Source: Candidatus Cloacimonadota bacterium
Lineage (GTDB): Bacteria > Cloacimonadota > Cloacimonadia > Cloacimonadales > Cloacimonadaceae
Direction of reading: 5' to 3'
DNA length: 27,722 nucleotides
Assembly (NCBI GenBank): GCA_023392795.1
Contig: JAEWNJ010000077.1
Coordinates: 1 to 27,722, forward strand
The notes under the pieces: generated by a model
The model's input: the letters and a program-made list of their open reading frames with translations, nothing else
What the model was told of the DNA's origin: nothing
Database searches by the model: none
Made by a program: the position numbers and the translations under genes
Shown: piece by piece, positions 1 to 7,544 of the stretch
Layout: the number at the start of each line of letters is the position of its first letter
Position numbering within the stretch: the stretch's first letter is position 1

Positions 1-3
1 TAC

Positions 4-62
4 GCCTCCCATACACCGGTCATACACCGGTCGTACAATCGTATGACCGGTGTATGGGGGGC
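4..62. repeat. Strong hairpin with two alternative pairings
   Basis: The arms 8-25 and 41-58 are perfect 18-bp inverted repeats around a 15-nt loop. The pairing extends to 4-62 with one G-T wobble. The left side also contains a 12-nt direct repeat (10-21 and 21-32), so the right arm can instead pair with 21-36 (16 bp, one wobble, 4-nt loop). It lies about 140 bp downstream of the last gene of the minus-strand glycan operon and could end or stabilise that transcript. The window edge hides any following T-run, so a terminator role is not shown. Confidence 0.75.
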
Positions 63-203
63 TCACCGAATGCGTATGAAGCTCAAGATAGGAAGAGCAT
101 AGAACCGGTTGGGGATGATTAATAAGGATCCCATTCAATTTGCCGGATGCTTTTCTCCTGGAGGTGTCGTAAATGATCAGGATAGACGTCTTTTCCCTTC
201 GGA

Positions 204-1037
204 TCAGGCGATGCAGACCTTGGGAGCCAAATCCACAGTCTTAAGGTAAGTATATGCCATGGTTTCACTGCGGATGCCTCTGTGTAGCAAGTACTTCAGA
301 AAGCGCTCCAGAGTCTGGAAATGCAGGGGGCCGCAATTGCGATAAAACCCCATGCAGGCTCCCTCGGGAATCGTAATGTCCTTGTTGTGCGCCAGTTCCG
401 CAGGATGCATATAGAAGACCAGCGGATTGTGGCTGGCTGATAACAAGCTGATCACTGAACGCCAGATGAAGAAGGGAAAAGTACGCAGCATCCTCATGTT
501 TAGAGGCACGACGCACGCGCTGGGAGGTATTTCCACCAGGCGATGCTGTCCTACGGCGATCACATGCGGATGGCAGGACTTCCGGAATTGCCGGACGCTG
601 CTGATGCTTCCGCATCCGAAGTCAAAACGCCTGGCCGGCAAAGATGAATCAATCCTATAGCCCAGTTCGGCCAACACCTTCAGCGTAGTATCGCATACTT
701 GCAGATAAGGCGCGCGGAAACTGAGAACGGGCTCTCCGGTGATCTGGGCGATGATATCTCCTGAGGTTCTAATCAATTCCTTCTGAACGGTGTAAGCTAC
801 GCCCGTGTCGAATTTTTCATGGGCGTCGATCCCGTGATTCAGGCCATGACAGCCTATTTCGTGTTCCTCCTGGGCGGCCTGCTTCACCAGATGAGGATAG
901 GCAGTGGCAAAACCCCCGGTGAAAAAGAGAGTTGCCTTCACCTGATACTGGTCAAACATCTCATACAATCGGGAGATGGGGACATCAGAGCCGGGGATCC
1001 AATCGAAATCAACGCTGATGTGAATGTATTCATCCAT
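204..1037 (-). CDS. NodB-type polysaccharide deacetylase
   Basis: This 277-residue protein belongs to the NodB/carbohydrate esterase 4-like fold, metal-dependent enzymes that remove N-acetyl groups from amino sugars in glycans or sugar-lipid intermediates. The key motifs are visible. They are an early Asp pair (D10, D12 in SVDFDW), the metal-binding HxxxH (H64 and H68 in CHGLNH), the RxPY motif (FRAPY, residues 107-111), and a late His in the FYMHPAE segment. The catalytic set therefore looks intact. There is no clear signal peptide, so it probably acts in the cytoplasm on a precursor rather than on finished wall polymer. Its start overlaps the end of the carbamoyltransferase by 8 bases, making it the fourth and last gene of the operon visible here. 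The exact substrate cannot be read from the sequence. Family membership is firm. Confidence 0.88.
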   Translation of the reverse strand: MDEYIHISVDFDWIPGSDVPISRLYEMFDQYQVKATLFFTGGFATAYPHLVKQAAQEEHEIGCHGLNHGIDAHEKFDTGVAYTVQKELIRTSGDIIAQITGEPVLSFRAPYLQVCDTTLKVLAELGYRIDSSLPARRFDFGCGSISSVRQFRKSCHPHVIAVGQHRLVEIPPSACVVPLNMRMLRTFPFFIWRSVISLLSASHNPLVFYMHPAELAHNKDITIPEGACMGFYRNCGPLHFQTLERFLKYLLHRGIRSETMAYTYLKTVDLAPKVCIA

Positions 1038-2847
1038 TGTCAGACCCCTTCTTCTGCACCAGAAAATTGCCGATCACCAAGGCATCCAGGCCGGTGGAAC
1101 AAAAGGTACGGATGGCATCGAAGGGGGAATTTACGATTGGTTCGCCCCGCACATTGAAGGATGTGTTTAGCAATACCGGCACTCCGGTGAGGGCTTCGGT
1201 CTCTTTGATCAGGCGGTGCCATAGCGGCAGGGTTTCCGGCGATACGGTCTGGGGCCGCACGGTGTTATCCACATGCACTGTGGCGGCAGCGTGTTCTTTG
1301 AGCAACTCTGTGGCATAATCAGCCCGGATCATGAAGTTATTCGGGGCGGGGGAACTGAGGTACTTGCCCCGGGATTCCAGAGTAAGCGAGGGACAATATG
1401 GACGCCAGGATTCACGGAACTTCACCTTGGCGTTGATGTCGTCTTTGACCTCCGGGTGATTCGGACACGCGATGATGCTGCGTCCGCCCAAAGCCCGGGC
1501 ACCCATCTCGGCAGGTCCCTGAAACCAGCCCAGATACTTGCCTTGTGCCAAAAGCTGAGCCGCAGCACGCGCGGGATCATCAGTACCGCTATAGCTCAAT
1601 CCGCTCTGCTCCAGCGCGTTACGGATGTCGTCATTACTAAAGGCCGCGCCGTATTGGACATGGCGCAGAGGATCATGGATTTCCGCGCCCAGCTCTTGGG
1701 AAACCCAATATGCCGCGCCGATGGCAGAGCCGTCATCCGATGAAGCGGGATGGATGAAGAGTTCATCGATGCCATCCAGGGCAAAGATGCTGCCATTGGC
1801 TTTGCAATTCATGAAAATGCCACCCGCCAGGCACAGCTTCTTTAGTCTGGTCTTGGCTTGAAGCTGCTTAACCAGGGCGCATACGGCATCTTCCAGCCGG
1901 CTTTGCACCGCGTACGCCAGATCTATGTACTCAGGTAGCAAATAGCGATTGATAGTCTTGCCTTTGTGTTGCACGCGCTCATTCAGTCCGATGGGAGTGA
2001 GATTGGCATTGTAAGAGCAGATAAAATCCGCCAAAGCATCGGTAAATCTGGGGTGATGCTTGTTTGAGCCCATTTTGAAGTACCCGGGATCAAGCCGATA
2101 ACCGTCCTTCTCTATTTTGAGAACCTTATCCAGTCTTTGCAGCCAGGGATTACGATTCATGCGTTCTTCACCGTATGCCGCCAAACCCATCAGTTTACCT
2201 TCATCACGATTGGCATTGAAACCCATATATGCGGTGAATCCACCATAGAACCATCCCAGGGAATAGGGAACGGGGATTTGCAGCACCTTGGTAAATGTTC
2301 CGGTATGTACCTCATAGCCGGTGACGCAGACATCTTCTCCGTGTCCATCGGCGACCAGTACCATGGCATCACGATATCCGGATTGGAAGTAGCTTTGATA
2401 GGCATGTGAGAGATGGTGATTGACGAAAACAATCTCCGGGATCATCCCCCTGTGACCGCTGGATCGCAGAGCGTCACGGATTTTGGCGCTGTAATGGGAT
2501 GGGCGGTAAAGATTGAGATTTTCGATCACGCCACCCATACCGTCTGAGCCGCCCTTGCCGGATCCCTTCTTTCCTCTAAACCGGTTTACAATGGTTGCCT
2601 TGGCCAGGTTAGCTGCAATCTGGAAGGGATACTTGCGGCAGTCCCAGTTTACGGCAATTCTATTGATGTGCTGTAATTTCAGTCCATTTGAAGCCAGACA
2701 CCAGTTCAGGGCCTGTGTAGGAAAGAGGCCGTGGGAGCCTTTGAGGCGATTGAACCTCTCTTCATGTGAAAAGGCTTTCAATTTCCCGTCCTCCACCAAA
2801 CACGCGGAGGGATTTTGGCCAAAAGCGTTGATACCCAGGATCAGCAT
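1030..2847 (-). CDS. NodU/CmcH/TobZ-family O-carbamoyltransferase
   Basis: This 605-residue protein matches the carbamoyltransferase family that moves a carbamoyl group from carbamoyl phosphate, through a carbamoyl-adenylate, onto a hydroxyl of a sugar or antibiotic. The N-terminal Kae1/actin-like half opens with LGINAFGQNPSACLVEDGK and carries the metal-binding NHHLSHAYQSYF block (H144, H145, H148) and ADGHGED near 167. The C-terminal half, from about residue 420, is the YrdC-like nucleotide domain, with blocks such as WFQGPAEMGARALGGRSI and VLLNTSFNVRGEPIV typical of the family. The length is normal for the family. A GGAG sits 9 nt before the ATG, and the gene begins 3 bases after the upstream amidotransferase stop. 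The operon context suggests a surface glycan or glycolipid acceptor, but this is inferred. Confidence 0.93.
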   Translation of the reverse strand: MLILGINAFGQNPSACLVEDGKLKAFSHEERFNRLKGSHGLFPTQALNWCLASNGLKLQHINRIAVNWDCRKYPFQIAANLAKATIVNRFRGKKGSGKGGSDGMGGVIENLNLYRPSHYSAKIRDALRSSGHRGMIPEIVFVNHHLSHAYQSYFQSGYRDAMVLVADGHGEDVCVTGYEVHTGTFTKVLQIPVPYSLGWFYGGFTAYMGFNANRDEGKLMGLAAYGEERMNRNPWLQRLDKVLKIEKDGYRLDPGYFKMGSNKHHPRFTDALADFICSYNANLTPIGLNERVQHKGKTINRYLLPEYIDLAYAVQSRLEDAVCALVKQLQAKTRLKKLCLAGGIFMNCKANGSIFALDGIDELFIHPASSDDGSAIGAAYWVSQELGAEIHDPLRHVQYGAAFSNDDIRNALEQSGLSYSGTDDPARAAAQLLAQGKYLGWFQGPAEMGARALGGRSIIACPNHPEVKDDINAKVKFRESWRPYCPSLTLESRGKYLSSPAPNNFMIRADYATELLKEHAAATVHVDNTVRPQTVSPETLPLWHRLIKETEALTGVPVLLNTSFNVRGEPIVNSPFDAIRTFCSTGLDALVIGNFLVQKKGSDNG

Positions 2848-2850
2848 AAT

Positions 2851-3948
2851 CTATATCTCCAGTTTAAAACATTCGGGGTCAATTCGCCCAATCAGTTCTT
2901 CAGCCCCCAGTTCCTTCAGCGCGGGCTCAAGCGCTGCCGCATAGTGAAGCTTGCTTTCGCGCAGTTTGCCCAATGCCTGCTCCCGGCTTATGTAACCATG
3001 ACGAATCTGGTTGCTCAGGTGCGCGTCGGTGTAGGAGACGCCGTACATCTTTTGAAACATATATTCTTTGAATACATTGAACAGACAATCCGTATGCCAG
3101 TCCTCCGCAGTATCCGGAGGGCTTTGCCAGTCCAGTTCCGTACGAATGGTAGTGAGAATGAGCTCGGGATCCCATCTCTCGTAGGAATAAAACATCAGCG
3201 GAATAAGGTCGGGAAATCTGTAGCGAAGGTATTTGCTGGAGGGGAAAACAGCGGCGCAACCGAGGATACTGAGCCTGGGGAAACTGAGCAGGCTTCTGGC
3301 CAGCGAAGGGGATTTGAGCATCTGATTGCATAGTTTCACTGCTCCCTGTATAGTGCCTTCGCGCTTGTATTGATGGACAGAATCCCCCTTGTGCTTCAGA
3401 GCCAGGAATGGTGAATACTCCAAAGGGGTGGATGACCATACGATGTAAGGCGCTTGGGCTTTTACTGCGATCTGGGAGCCCATAATGTGCAGGTGCTTGC
3501 ATGCCACACAGGTCAGATTGGCAGCGATGGCTTCCGGATGATCCAGCCAGGCTTTAAAATATGCCAGAAAGGAATTCTGATGTCCATGATCAGGCAGGCT
3601 AACACGGTGTAGCGGCACGTTCAGCTTCTCGCATGTGCGCTCGGCGTTGCGAATGGCAAAATCCCGGCTGCCATCGTGTAGATAGATAAATGCTTCTGCC
3701 TTCAATCCATAATGCCTGACCAGACGATACAGGGCATAAGTACTATCCTTGCCTCCGCTGAGCCCCACCACGCAATCAGCTCTGCCGGAGTGCTTACCCA
3801 AGCCCTTGAACTTGGCTTTCAGACGCTGTTCTCCTCTAACCGTGTAGGCAGGATAGGAACTTCTGCACCAGGAGCAAAGCCCATGTTCATCAAAATCGCT
3901 TCCGGGAAGAGTATCCGGCATGAGGCATTTACTGCACCGTCGCACCAT
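2851..3948 (-). CDS. N-acetyl sugar amidotransferase (PseA/WbpG-like)
   Basis: The 365-residue product has the layout of N-acetyl sugar amidotransferases, ATP pyrophosphatases that build acetamidino groups on nonulosonic or other diamino sugars with a glutaminase partner. An N-terminal CxxC...CxxC zinc-ribbon-like unit (C5, C8, C25, C28, within the family opening CxxCxMPDT...FDExGxCxxC) is followed by the PP-loop LSGGKDSTYAL (SGGKDS at 64-69). The conserved CVACKH follows (C147, C150). No HisH- or HisF-like partner is encoded in the window; the family usually needs them, so they may lie elsewhere. The strong AGGAGG directly abuts the ATG at 3948, so the GTG one codon later may be the real start. 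It overlaps the methyltransferase gene by 20 bases. Confidence 0.88.
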   Translation of the reverse strand: MVRRCSKCLMPDTLPGSDFDEHGLCSWCRSSYPAYTVRGEQRLKAKFKGLGKHSGRADCVVGLSGGKDSTYALYRLVRHYGLKAEAFIYLHDGSRDFAIRNAERTCEKLNVPLHRVSLPDHGHQNSFLAYFKAWLDHPEAIAANLTCVACKHLHIMGSQIAVKAQAPYIVWSSTPLEYSPFLALKHKGDSVHQYKREGTIQGAVKLCNQMLKSPSLARSLLSFPRLSILGCAAVFPSSKYLRYRFPDLIPLMFYSYERWDPELILTTIRTELDWQSPPDTAEDWHTDCLFNVFKEYMFQKMYGVSYTDAHLSNQIRHGYISREQALGKLRESKLHYAAALEPALKELGAEELIGRIDPECFKLEI

Positions 3949-4711
3949 TCCTCCTCTTCAGCACATAAACGCAAGATTTGTTTATATGATTGTACATGAT
4001 ATCTACACATTTGTATTGGGATTGCCACAGGCTGGTCTGCATCACAGAATCGGCAATATGATAATGGTTTACCCCCAGTAGTGCTTTGCCCTCTGCGGAC
4101 AGATGCCGGGGTAACTCCTCCAGAAAACGCTCTATAGTTTCCACACCCTCTTTCCCGCCACAAAAGCGTTTCATTGATAGCGCATCTGGAAACAGCCCTC
4201 TGGCTTCTCCCTTTTGAGTATCTATGTAAGGGGCATTGAAGGCGATCAGATCAAAAAAACCATCAATCCCGGAAAAGAGGTCGCTATGCAGATAGCGGAT
4301 ACTACTTTGGGGGTCATTGGCCACTGCGAAATCTAAAAGCTCTGCGCAATGATCGGCAGCTGTAACGCTGTTACATTTGTATAGTAGGTTTACGTGCCGG
4401 GCAAGCACCGCATAAGGCCCACAGCCCAGATCCAGAAAGTCTGCATCCGGGTGAATATGCCGCTTGATAGCCTTGATCAGAACCACTGTGGTCCAATCCC
4501 AGTATTGCCCCCAAGTAGATTCAGGGGCGTCAAATCCATAGAGCATGCGAAACAGGACTTTGTTCCTGCGGATAATGCTTACCGCGCTGGAATATAGACG
4601 ATATGGACGGAATTGTCTTGGCAACAGTTCACTCCTTTCAGATCGTTTGACGTCGTTACTAAAGGATTCTGGCTCAGCCGGATAAGATCGATCAAATGAT
4701 ATTCTCAGCAT
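3929..4711 (-). CDS. SAM-dependent methyltransferase, PrmC-like
   Basis: This is a 260-residue class I methyltransferase. Motif I is DLGCGPY (94-100). An NAPY tetrapeptide (159-162) and the following GGKEG (185-189) resemble the NPPY and GGxDG signatures of PrmC/HemK-type N-methyltransferases, suggesting an amino or amide nitrogen acceptor. It is the first gene of the four-gene glycan operon. The start is uncertain. The ATG at 4711 has no good ribosome site, whereas the TTG at 4624 (residue 30) has GAAAGGAG exactly 7 nt upstream, which would give a 231-residue protein. A TTGACT on the minus strand at 4759-4754 could be a -35 box but lacks a convincing -10. The substrate is unknown; context suggests a sugar or sugar-derived intermediate. 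Confidence 0.75.
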   Translation of the reverse strand: MLRISFDRSYPAEPESFSNDVKRSERSELLPRQFRPYRLYSSAVSIIRRNKVLFRMLYGFDAPESTWGQYWDWTTVVLIKAIKRHIHPDADFLDLGCGPYAVLARHVNLLYKCNSVTAADHCAELLDFAVANDPQSSIRYLHSDLFSGIDGFFDLIAFNAPYIDTQKGEARGLFPDALSMKRFCGGKEGVETIERFLEELPRHLSAEGKALLGVNHYHIADSVMQTSLWQSQYKCVDIMYNHINKSCVYVLKRRNGATVQ

Positions 4712-4854
4712 CCCTAACTATCGTTAGTCCCTTTTCATGAATGTATCCCGGGCAGTCAAGGATTTTCTGTTTATTGAAAAGAGTTTCATATAATCATTGT
4801 CCTTGACTTTTGTCTGCTGCCATGTTGAATGCGCGAATCAAAAAAGAGAGAATT

Positions 4855-5036
4855 ATGAGCTGGCTCTACGGTTATCTAAACAAAACTCCGGAGCCCATTG
4901 TAAACAGGATTGGCCACCCCGCGGCTGTGTGGGGTATATATTAGCTGCCTTTTACACCGGCGACAAAAGCAAGGTAGAATGCGGTTCTCAGCTGCATCAG
5001 CTACGCCCTGGGGAAGTAATAGGCTTTCCTCTTTGA
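4855..5036 (+). pseudogene. Possible relic of an asparagine synthase-like gene start
   Basis: An ATG at 4855, preceded by AGAGAG and by a promoter-like TTGACT-16-TTGAAT, begins a 29-codon frame (MSWLYGYLNKT...) that ends at TAG 4942. One frame over, the reading continues as ILAAFYTGDKSK...GEVIGFPL to TGA 5034-5036. Joined by a one-base shift near the GTGTGGGG run (4927-4934), the two pieces look like the first strands of a class II glutamine amidotransferase/asparagine synthase-type domain, with Ser instead of the catalytic Cys at position 2. The last codons lie inside the left arm of a palindromic element, which could have cut the gene. The family resemblance is from memory of short motifs and is weak; chance is possible. 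Confidence 0.25.
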
Positions 5037-5120
5037 AATGACATAATCTTACTGGGGCATGGGGCTTCAGCCCCATACAATATTGGGTGGTGGGCCTCGC
5101 TTGGATTATGTCATTTCAAA
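5032..5120. repeat. 89-bp nested palindromic element
   Basis: Perfect 17-bp inverted repeats (5032-5048 and 5104-5120) enclose 55 bp. Inside is a second compact hairpin at 5059-5076, ATGGGGC-TTCA-GCCCCAT. No long T-run follows either side in the right orientation, so it does not look like a plain terminator. No clear target duplication flanks it. Termini plus inner hairpin fit a miniature inverted-repeat or REP-like intergenic element, but copy number cannot be judged from one window. Confidence 0.7.
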
Positions 5121-5156
5121 AAACACTAACAGAATTCATCCAAGCCATCATTGCAC

Positions 5157-5933
5157 TTAGAATTGATAGCTCATGCCGATGCCATTGATGGCCGGGGAAG
5201 GGTGGATCTGGAGCAGACGGGGCGTGCTGCCCAGCACCAGTTTGGCGGTAAAATATCCGATTGCGGCTCCGGTGAAGGCGTCGCTGGCCCAGTGATTGTT
5301 ATCATGAACGCGGGAGATACTGGTAAGTGTGGCAATGCTGTAAACGGTGGGTGCCACCCATTTGCTTTCCTGGTATTGCGCTGCCAGGATCGGGGCGATA
5401 CTCCAGACTATGGAGGAGTGTCCGGAGGGAAAGCTGTCATTTTTGCGATGCCAGGAGTGGAAGAATTCCTTGCCTGCATCGGCGGAGGGGCGTTTGCGTT
5501 GTGTGGTCAGCTTGAAGCTTTGAGTTACGCATTGCGCCAGGATAAAGCTTTTTAGAGAAAGCAGCCCTGTATCGGTGGTCTTGGGACTGTCGGTGATCAA
5601 GCCACCGGCAATGGTAAGTCCGATGGCGGGGAGCACGTAGATGCCCTCGCCGAACTGTTTGGCAATGGTCATGACTTGCTTGCTGTTCTCGCTGCGATTC
5701 CTCTGGGTAATATCCTTGATTTCCTCATCGGCGAGGTAGAGCGCCGTAAAGCCGAGCAATACTCCTCCGGCGGTTAGCCACTGACCTGTTTCCCAGGAGA
5801 ACGGTTCCTGCAGACCCTGGTAAACGCTATTGGGATAGGAACGCAGGTATTGATTGGTAAAGCTCTCTTCGCCAGCGTGTAAGATACCCGCGATTGCGAG
5901 CGTCAGGATGATGAGTATGAACAGCTTAGGCAT
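5157..5933 (-). CDS. Secreted PAP2-family phosphatase
   Basis: This 258-residue protein carries all three acid phosphatase/PAP2 signatures: KxxxxxxRP (K141 to P149), PSGH (H172) and SRxxxxxHxxxD (R208, H214, D218). Family members remove phosphate from phosphatidate, undecaprenyl pyrophosphate or similar lipid phosphates. I place the start at ATG 5933, because MPKLFILIILTLAIAGILHAGEE is a clear export signal with an AxA-like end near residue 20. The longer frame to 6104 is only the antisense-like shadow of the upstream gene. The start overlaps the thiamine pyrophosphokinase stop by 8 bases. The catalytic part is predicted to face the periplasm. The C-terminus ends in MSYQF, with aromatic last residues as in outer membrane proteins, so the location is open. 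The substrate is not determinable. Confidence 0.85.
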   Translation of the reverse strand: MPKLFILIILTLAIAGILHAGEESFTNQYLRSYPNSVYQGLQEPFSWETGQWLTAGGVLLGFTALYLADEEIKDITQRNRSENSKQVMTIAKQFGEGIYVLPAIGLTIAGGLITDSPKTTDTGLLSLKSFILAQCVTQSFKLTTQRKRPSADAGKEFFHSWHRKNDSFPSGHSSIVWSIAPILAAQYQESKWVAPTVYSIATLTSISRVHDNNHWASDAFTGAAIGYFTAKLVLGSTPRLLQIHPSPAINGIGMSYQF

Positions 5934-6585
5934 TGCGCGAAGGATGGGGCGGGGTGATGATGGCAAGGGCAATGCCGCTATCCAGCATAATCTGCGGTTC
6001 GGGATCAAGGCAGATATTGCTGATGCCGCGGCTCTGAGACCGCTTGATACAAAGATCGGTGAGGGGATAGGCAAGGCCGCGGGAATCCGAGAAATGTACT
6101 TCATCGCTCCAGGGAAGCAGTGAAAGCAGGCTCTGTGGAGTTACGCTGAGCTTGACGGATTGACTGATGAAAAAGAGGATCTGGAAAGCGCTTTCGATCC
6201 GGGCCGAAACGCCCTGTTCATGCAGCATCAGGAGATTCTGCAGGATGCCCAGAGCGTGATCGAAGCGTCCCTGCATATCATTACAGATCACGATCTCGCT
6301 ATAAATGCCCAGCCTGATACACTCCCTTAGCGCCAGCTCCGTATCAGTCTCGTTCTTTTCGGGCTGGTGCCGGACGATGGGGATATTGGCATAAAGGCTC
6401 AGGAGTTCCGGATCCACCGAATCAAAATCTCCGATAATGCAGGCGGGGACAAGCCCCAGATCGTGAACTCTTCGTAGTCCCTCATCCACAGCAATGACGT
6501 CGCCGGATATATTCGCATAGCCTGAGACGATCTCAAGGGGGGAGTGATTGGTAAAGATGTATGCAGTTCTATCAGCGGAAGGCAT
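5926..6585 (-). CDS. Thiamine pyrophosphokinase
   Basis: The 219-residue product matches thiamine pyrophosphokinase, which transfers pyrophosphate from ATP to thiamine to make the cofactor TPP. The signatures are present in order. They are the metal-binding GDFDS (52-56), the NETDTELAL block (78-86), GRFDH (106-110) and, in the C-terminal beta domain, SRGISN (185-190), which contacts thiamine in the family. The length is typical. It overlaps the M23 peptidase gene by 14 bases at its start and the PAP2 gene by 8 at its end, so translation of the three is probably coupled. TPP-dependent enzymes include DXS, also encoded in this window, but there is no sign of co-regulation and no TPP riboswitch was recognised upstream. 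Confidence 0.9.
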   Translation of the reverse strand: MPSADRTAYIFTNHSPLEIVSGYANISGDVIAVDEGLRRVHDLGLVPACIIGDFDSVDPELLSLYANIPIVRHQPEKNETDTELALRECIRLGIYSEIVICNDMQGRFDHALGILQNLLMLHEQGVSARIESAFQILFFISQSVKLSVTPQSLLSLLPWSDEVHFSDSRGLAYPLTDLCIKRSQSRGISNICLDPEPQIMLDSGIALAIITPPHPSRNA

Positions 6586-7459
6586 AGGCTTCGATGCGGT
6601 TCAGGTAATTCGCGGGATTCAGCTTGCCTCCCTGATACTGCACTTCGTAATGCAAATGGGGGCCGGTGGAAAGTCCGGTGCTGCCCATCAGAGCGATGAT
6701 CTGGCCTTTCTCCACTGTGTCACCTTCCTGCACCAGAGGATTGTACAGATGGGCATAGAGGCTGCGATAGCCATTGCCGTGATCTATAGTGATCCTTTTA
6801 CCATACCCGCTGTCGTAATCAGCACGGATCACCTTACCGGACGCAGTGGCGTAGATCGGCGTGCCGGCAGCATTGGCGATGTCGAGGCCTTGATGAAACT
6901 CCAACTGCCCCGTGATGGGATGAATCCGGGTACCCCAGGCATCGGAAATGCGGCCAAAAGTGGGATAGATGCCGGGGACGTTCTCCATGCTCTCCGGGAT
7001 GATAAAGCTTTGATAGTCATTATCTTGCTTTTGGGTTTCCAGACCTTGCAGGATGGAAACCAAGCGTTCATCGGTGCTATGTAACTGCTGCTGCAGCCGG
7101 GCATCCAGGGTAACGTTCAGATGCTTGGCTGCTCCGCCGCCGGCGTAGGGATAATCCTTTGTATTTTCAGCTTTTATCTGCAGTGAATCCAGCATGTTAT
7201 AGATGGAATCCACTGTGGCGGAATAGAGCTCCAGCTTGGCCTTCAAAAAGTTGTTTTGACGTTGCAATTCAATGATCCGGCGCTCCTGGCTGTTTTTGGT
7301 GAGCGCGTAGCCAAAGGCCGCGCCAAACAGAACCAGCAGGATCATGATGGCGATTCTGAGCAGCTTGGTCTGTTTATTCTTATCAGATACGAGTTCGCCC
7401 AGGCCCGGGGGGACAAGGGGCTCCTCATTCAAATCAGGTAATTCTTTGTTATCGTTCAT
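6572..7459 (-). CDS. Membrane-anchored M23 (LytM-type) peptidase
   Basis: This 295-residue protein has a cytoplasmic N-terminus, one membrane segment (about 34-53) and a likely coiled coil (55-95). The C-terminal M23 metallopeptidase domain (about 165-285) faces the periplasm. Zinc-binding and catalytic residues are visible: HxxxD in EFHQGLD (H189, D193), YAHL (H237) and HLH (H268, H270). These proteins cut peptidoglycan peptide bridges or, when inactive, activate amidases; the intact ligands argue for an active enzyme. WGTRIHPITG before the first His is typical. ATAAGGAAC precedes the ATG. It is the first gene of the M23-TPK-PAP2 set and lies 85 bp after the MFS gene, with no clear terminator or promoter in between. 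Confidence 0.92.
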   Translation of the reverse strand: MNDNKELPDLNEEPLVPPGLGELVSDKNKQTKLLRIAIMILLVLFGAAFGYALTKNSQERRIIELQRQNNFLKAKLELYSATVDSIYNMLDSLQIKAENTKDYPYAGGGAAKHLNVTLDARLQQQLHSTDERLVSILQGLETQKQDNDYQSFIIPESMENVPGIYPTFGRISDAWGTRIHPITGQLEFHQGLDIANAAGTPIYATASGKVIRADYDSGYGKRITIDHGNGYRSLYAHLYNPLVQEGDTVEKGQIIALMGSTGLSTGPHLHYEVQYQGGKLNPANYLNRIEAYAFR

Positions 7460-7544
7460 AGTTCCTTATCTGATGCAAATTTCATGCCACATATTACTGA
7501 CAATGATGAGCTTAGGTATACGTAGAGCTGATCGGTGGCTGGCA

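Larger units (their letters stand above)
4712..5156. other. 445-bp gap between minus-strand genes
   Basis: No intact gene is supported here. It holds the upstream region of the glycan operon, a promoter-like TTGACT-16-TTGAAT on the plus strand (4803-4830), a candidate gene relic (4855-5036) and a nested palindromic element (5032-5120). The last 36 bases before the PAP2 stop show nothing notable. Low-complexity A/T stretches at 4765-4800 contain a TATAAT (4790-4795) without a matching -35. Confidence 0.6.

Noticed and set aside
173..244. A 23-codon plus-strand frame preceded by GGAGG near position 161
   Set aside because: It is short, antisense to the conserved end of the deacetylase, and shows no family features; the GGAGG match is likely chance.
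4712..4740. CTAAC-TATC-GTTAG small inverted repeat next to the methyltransferase start as an operator
   Set aside because: The arms are only 5 bp; with no second copy or regulator nearby it is indistinguishable from chance.
5934..6104. N-terminal extension of the PAP2 phosphatase to 6104
   Set aside because: The extension lies wholly within the thiamine pyrophosphokinase gene and lacks a ribosome site, whereas ATG 5933 starts a clean signal peptide.
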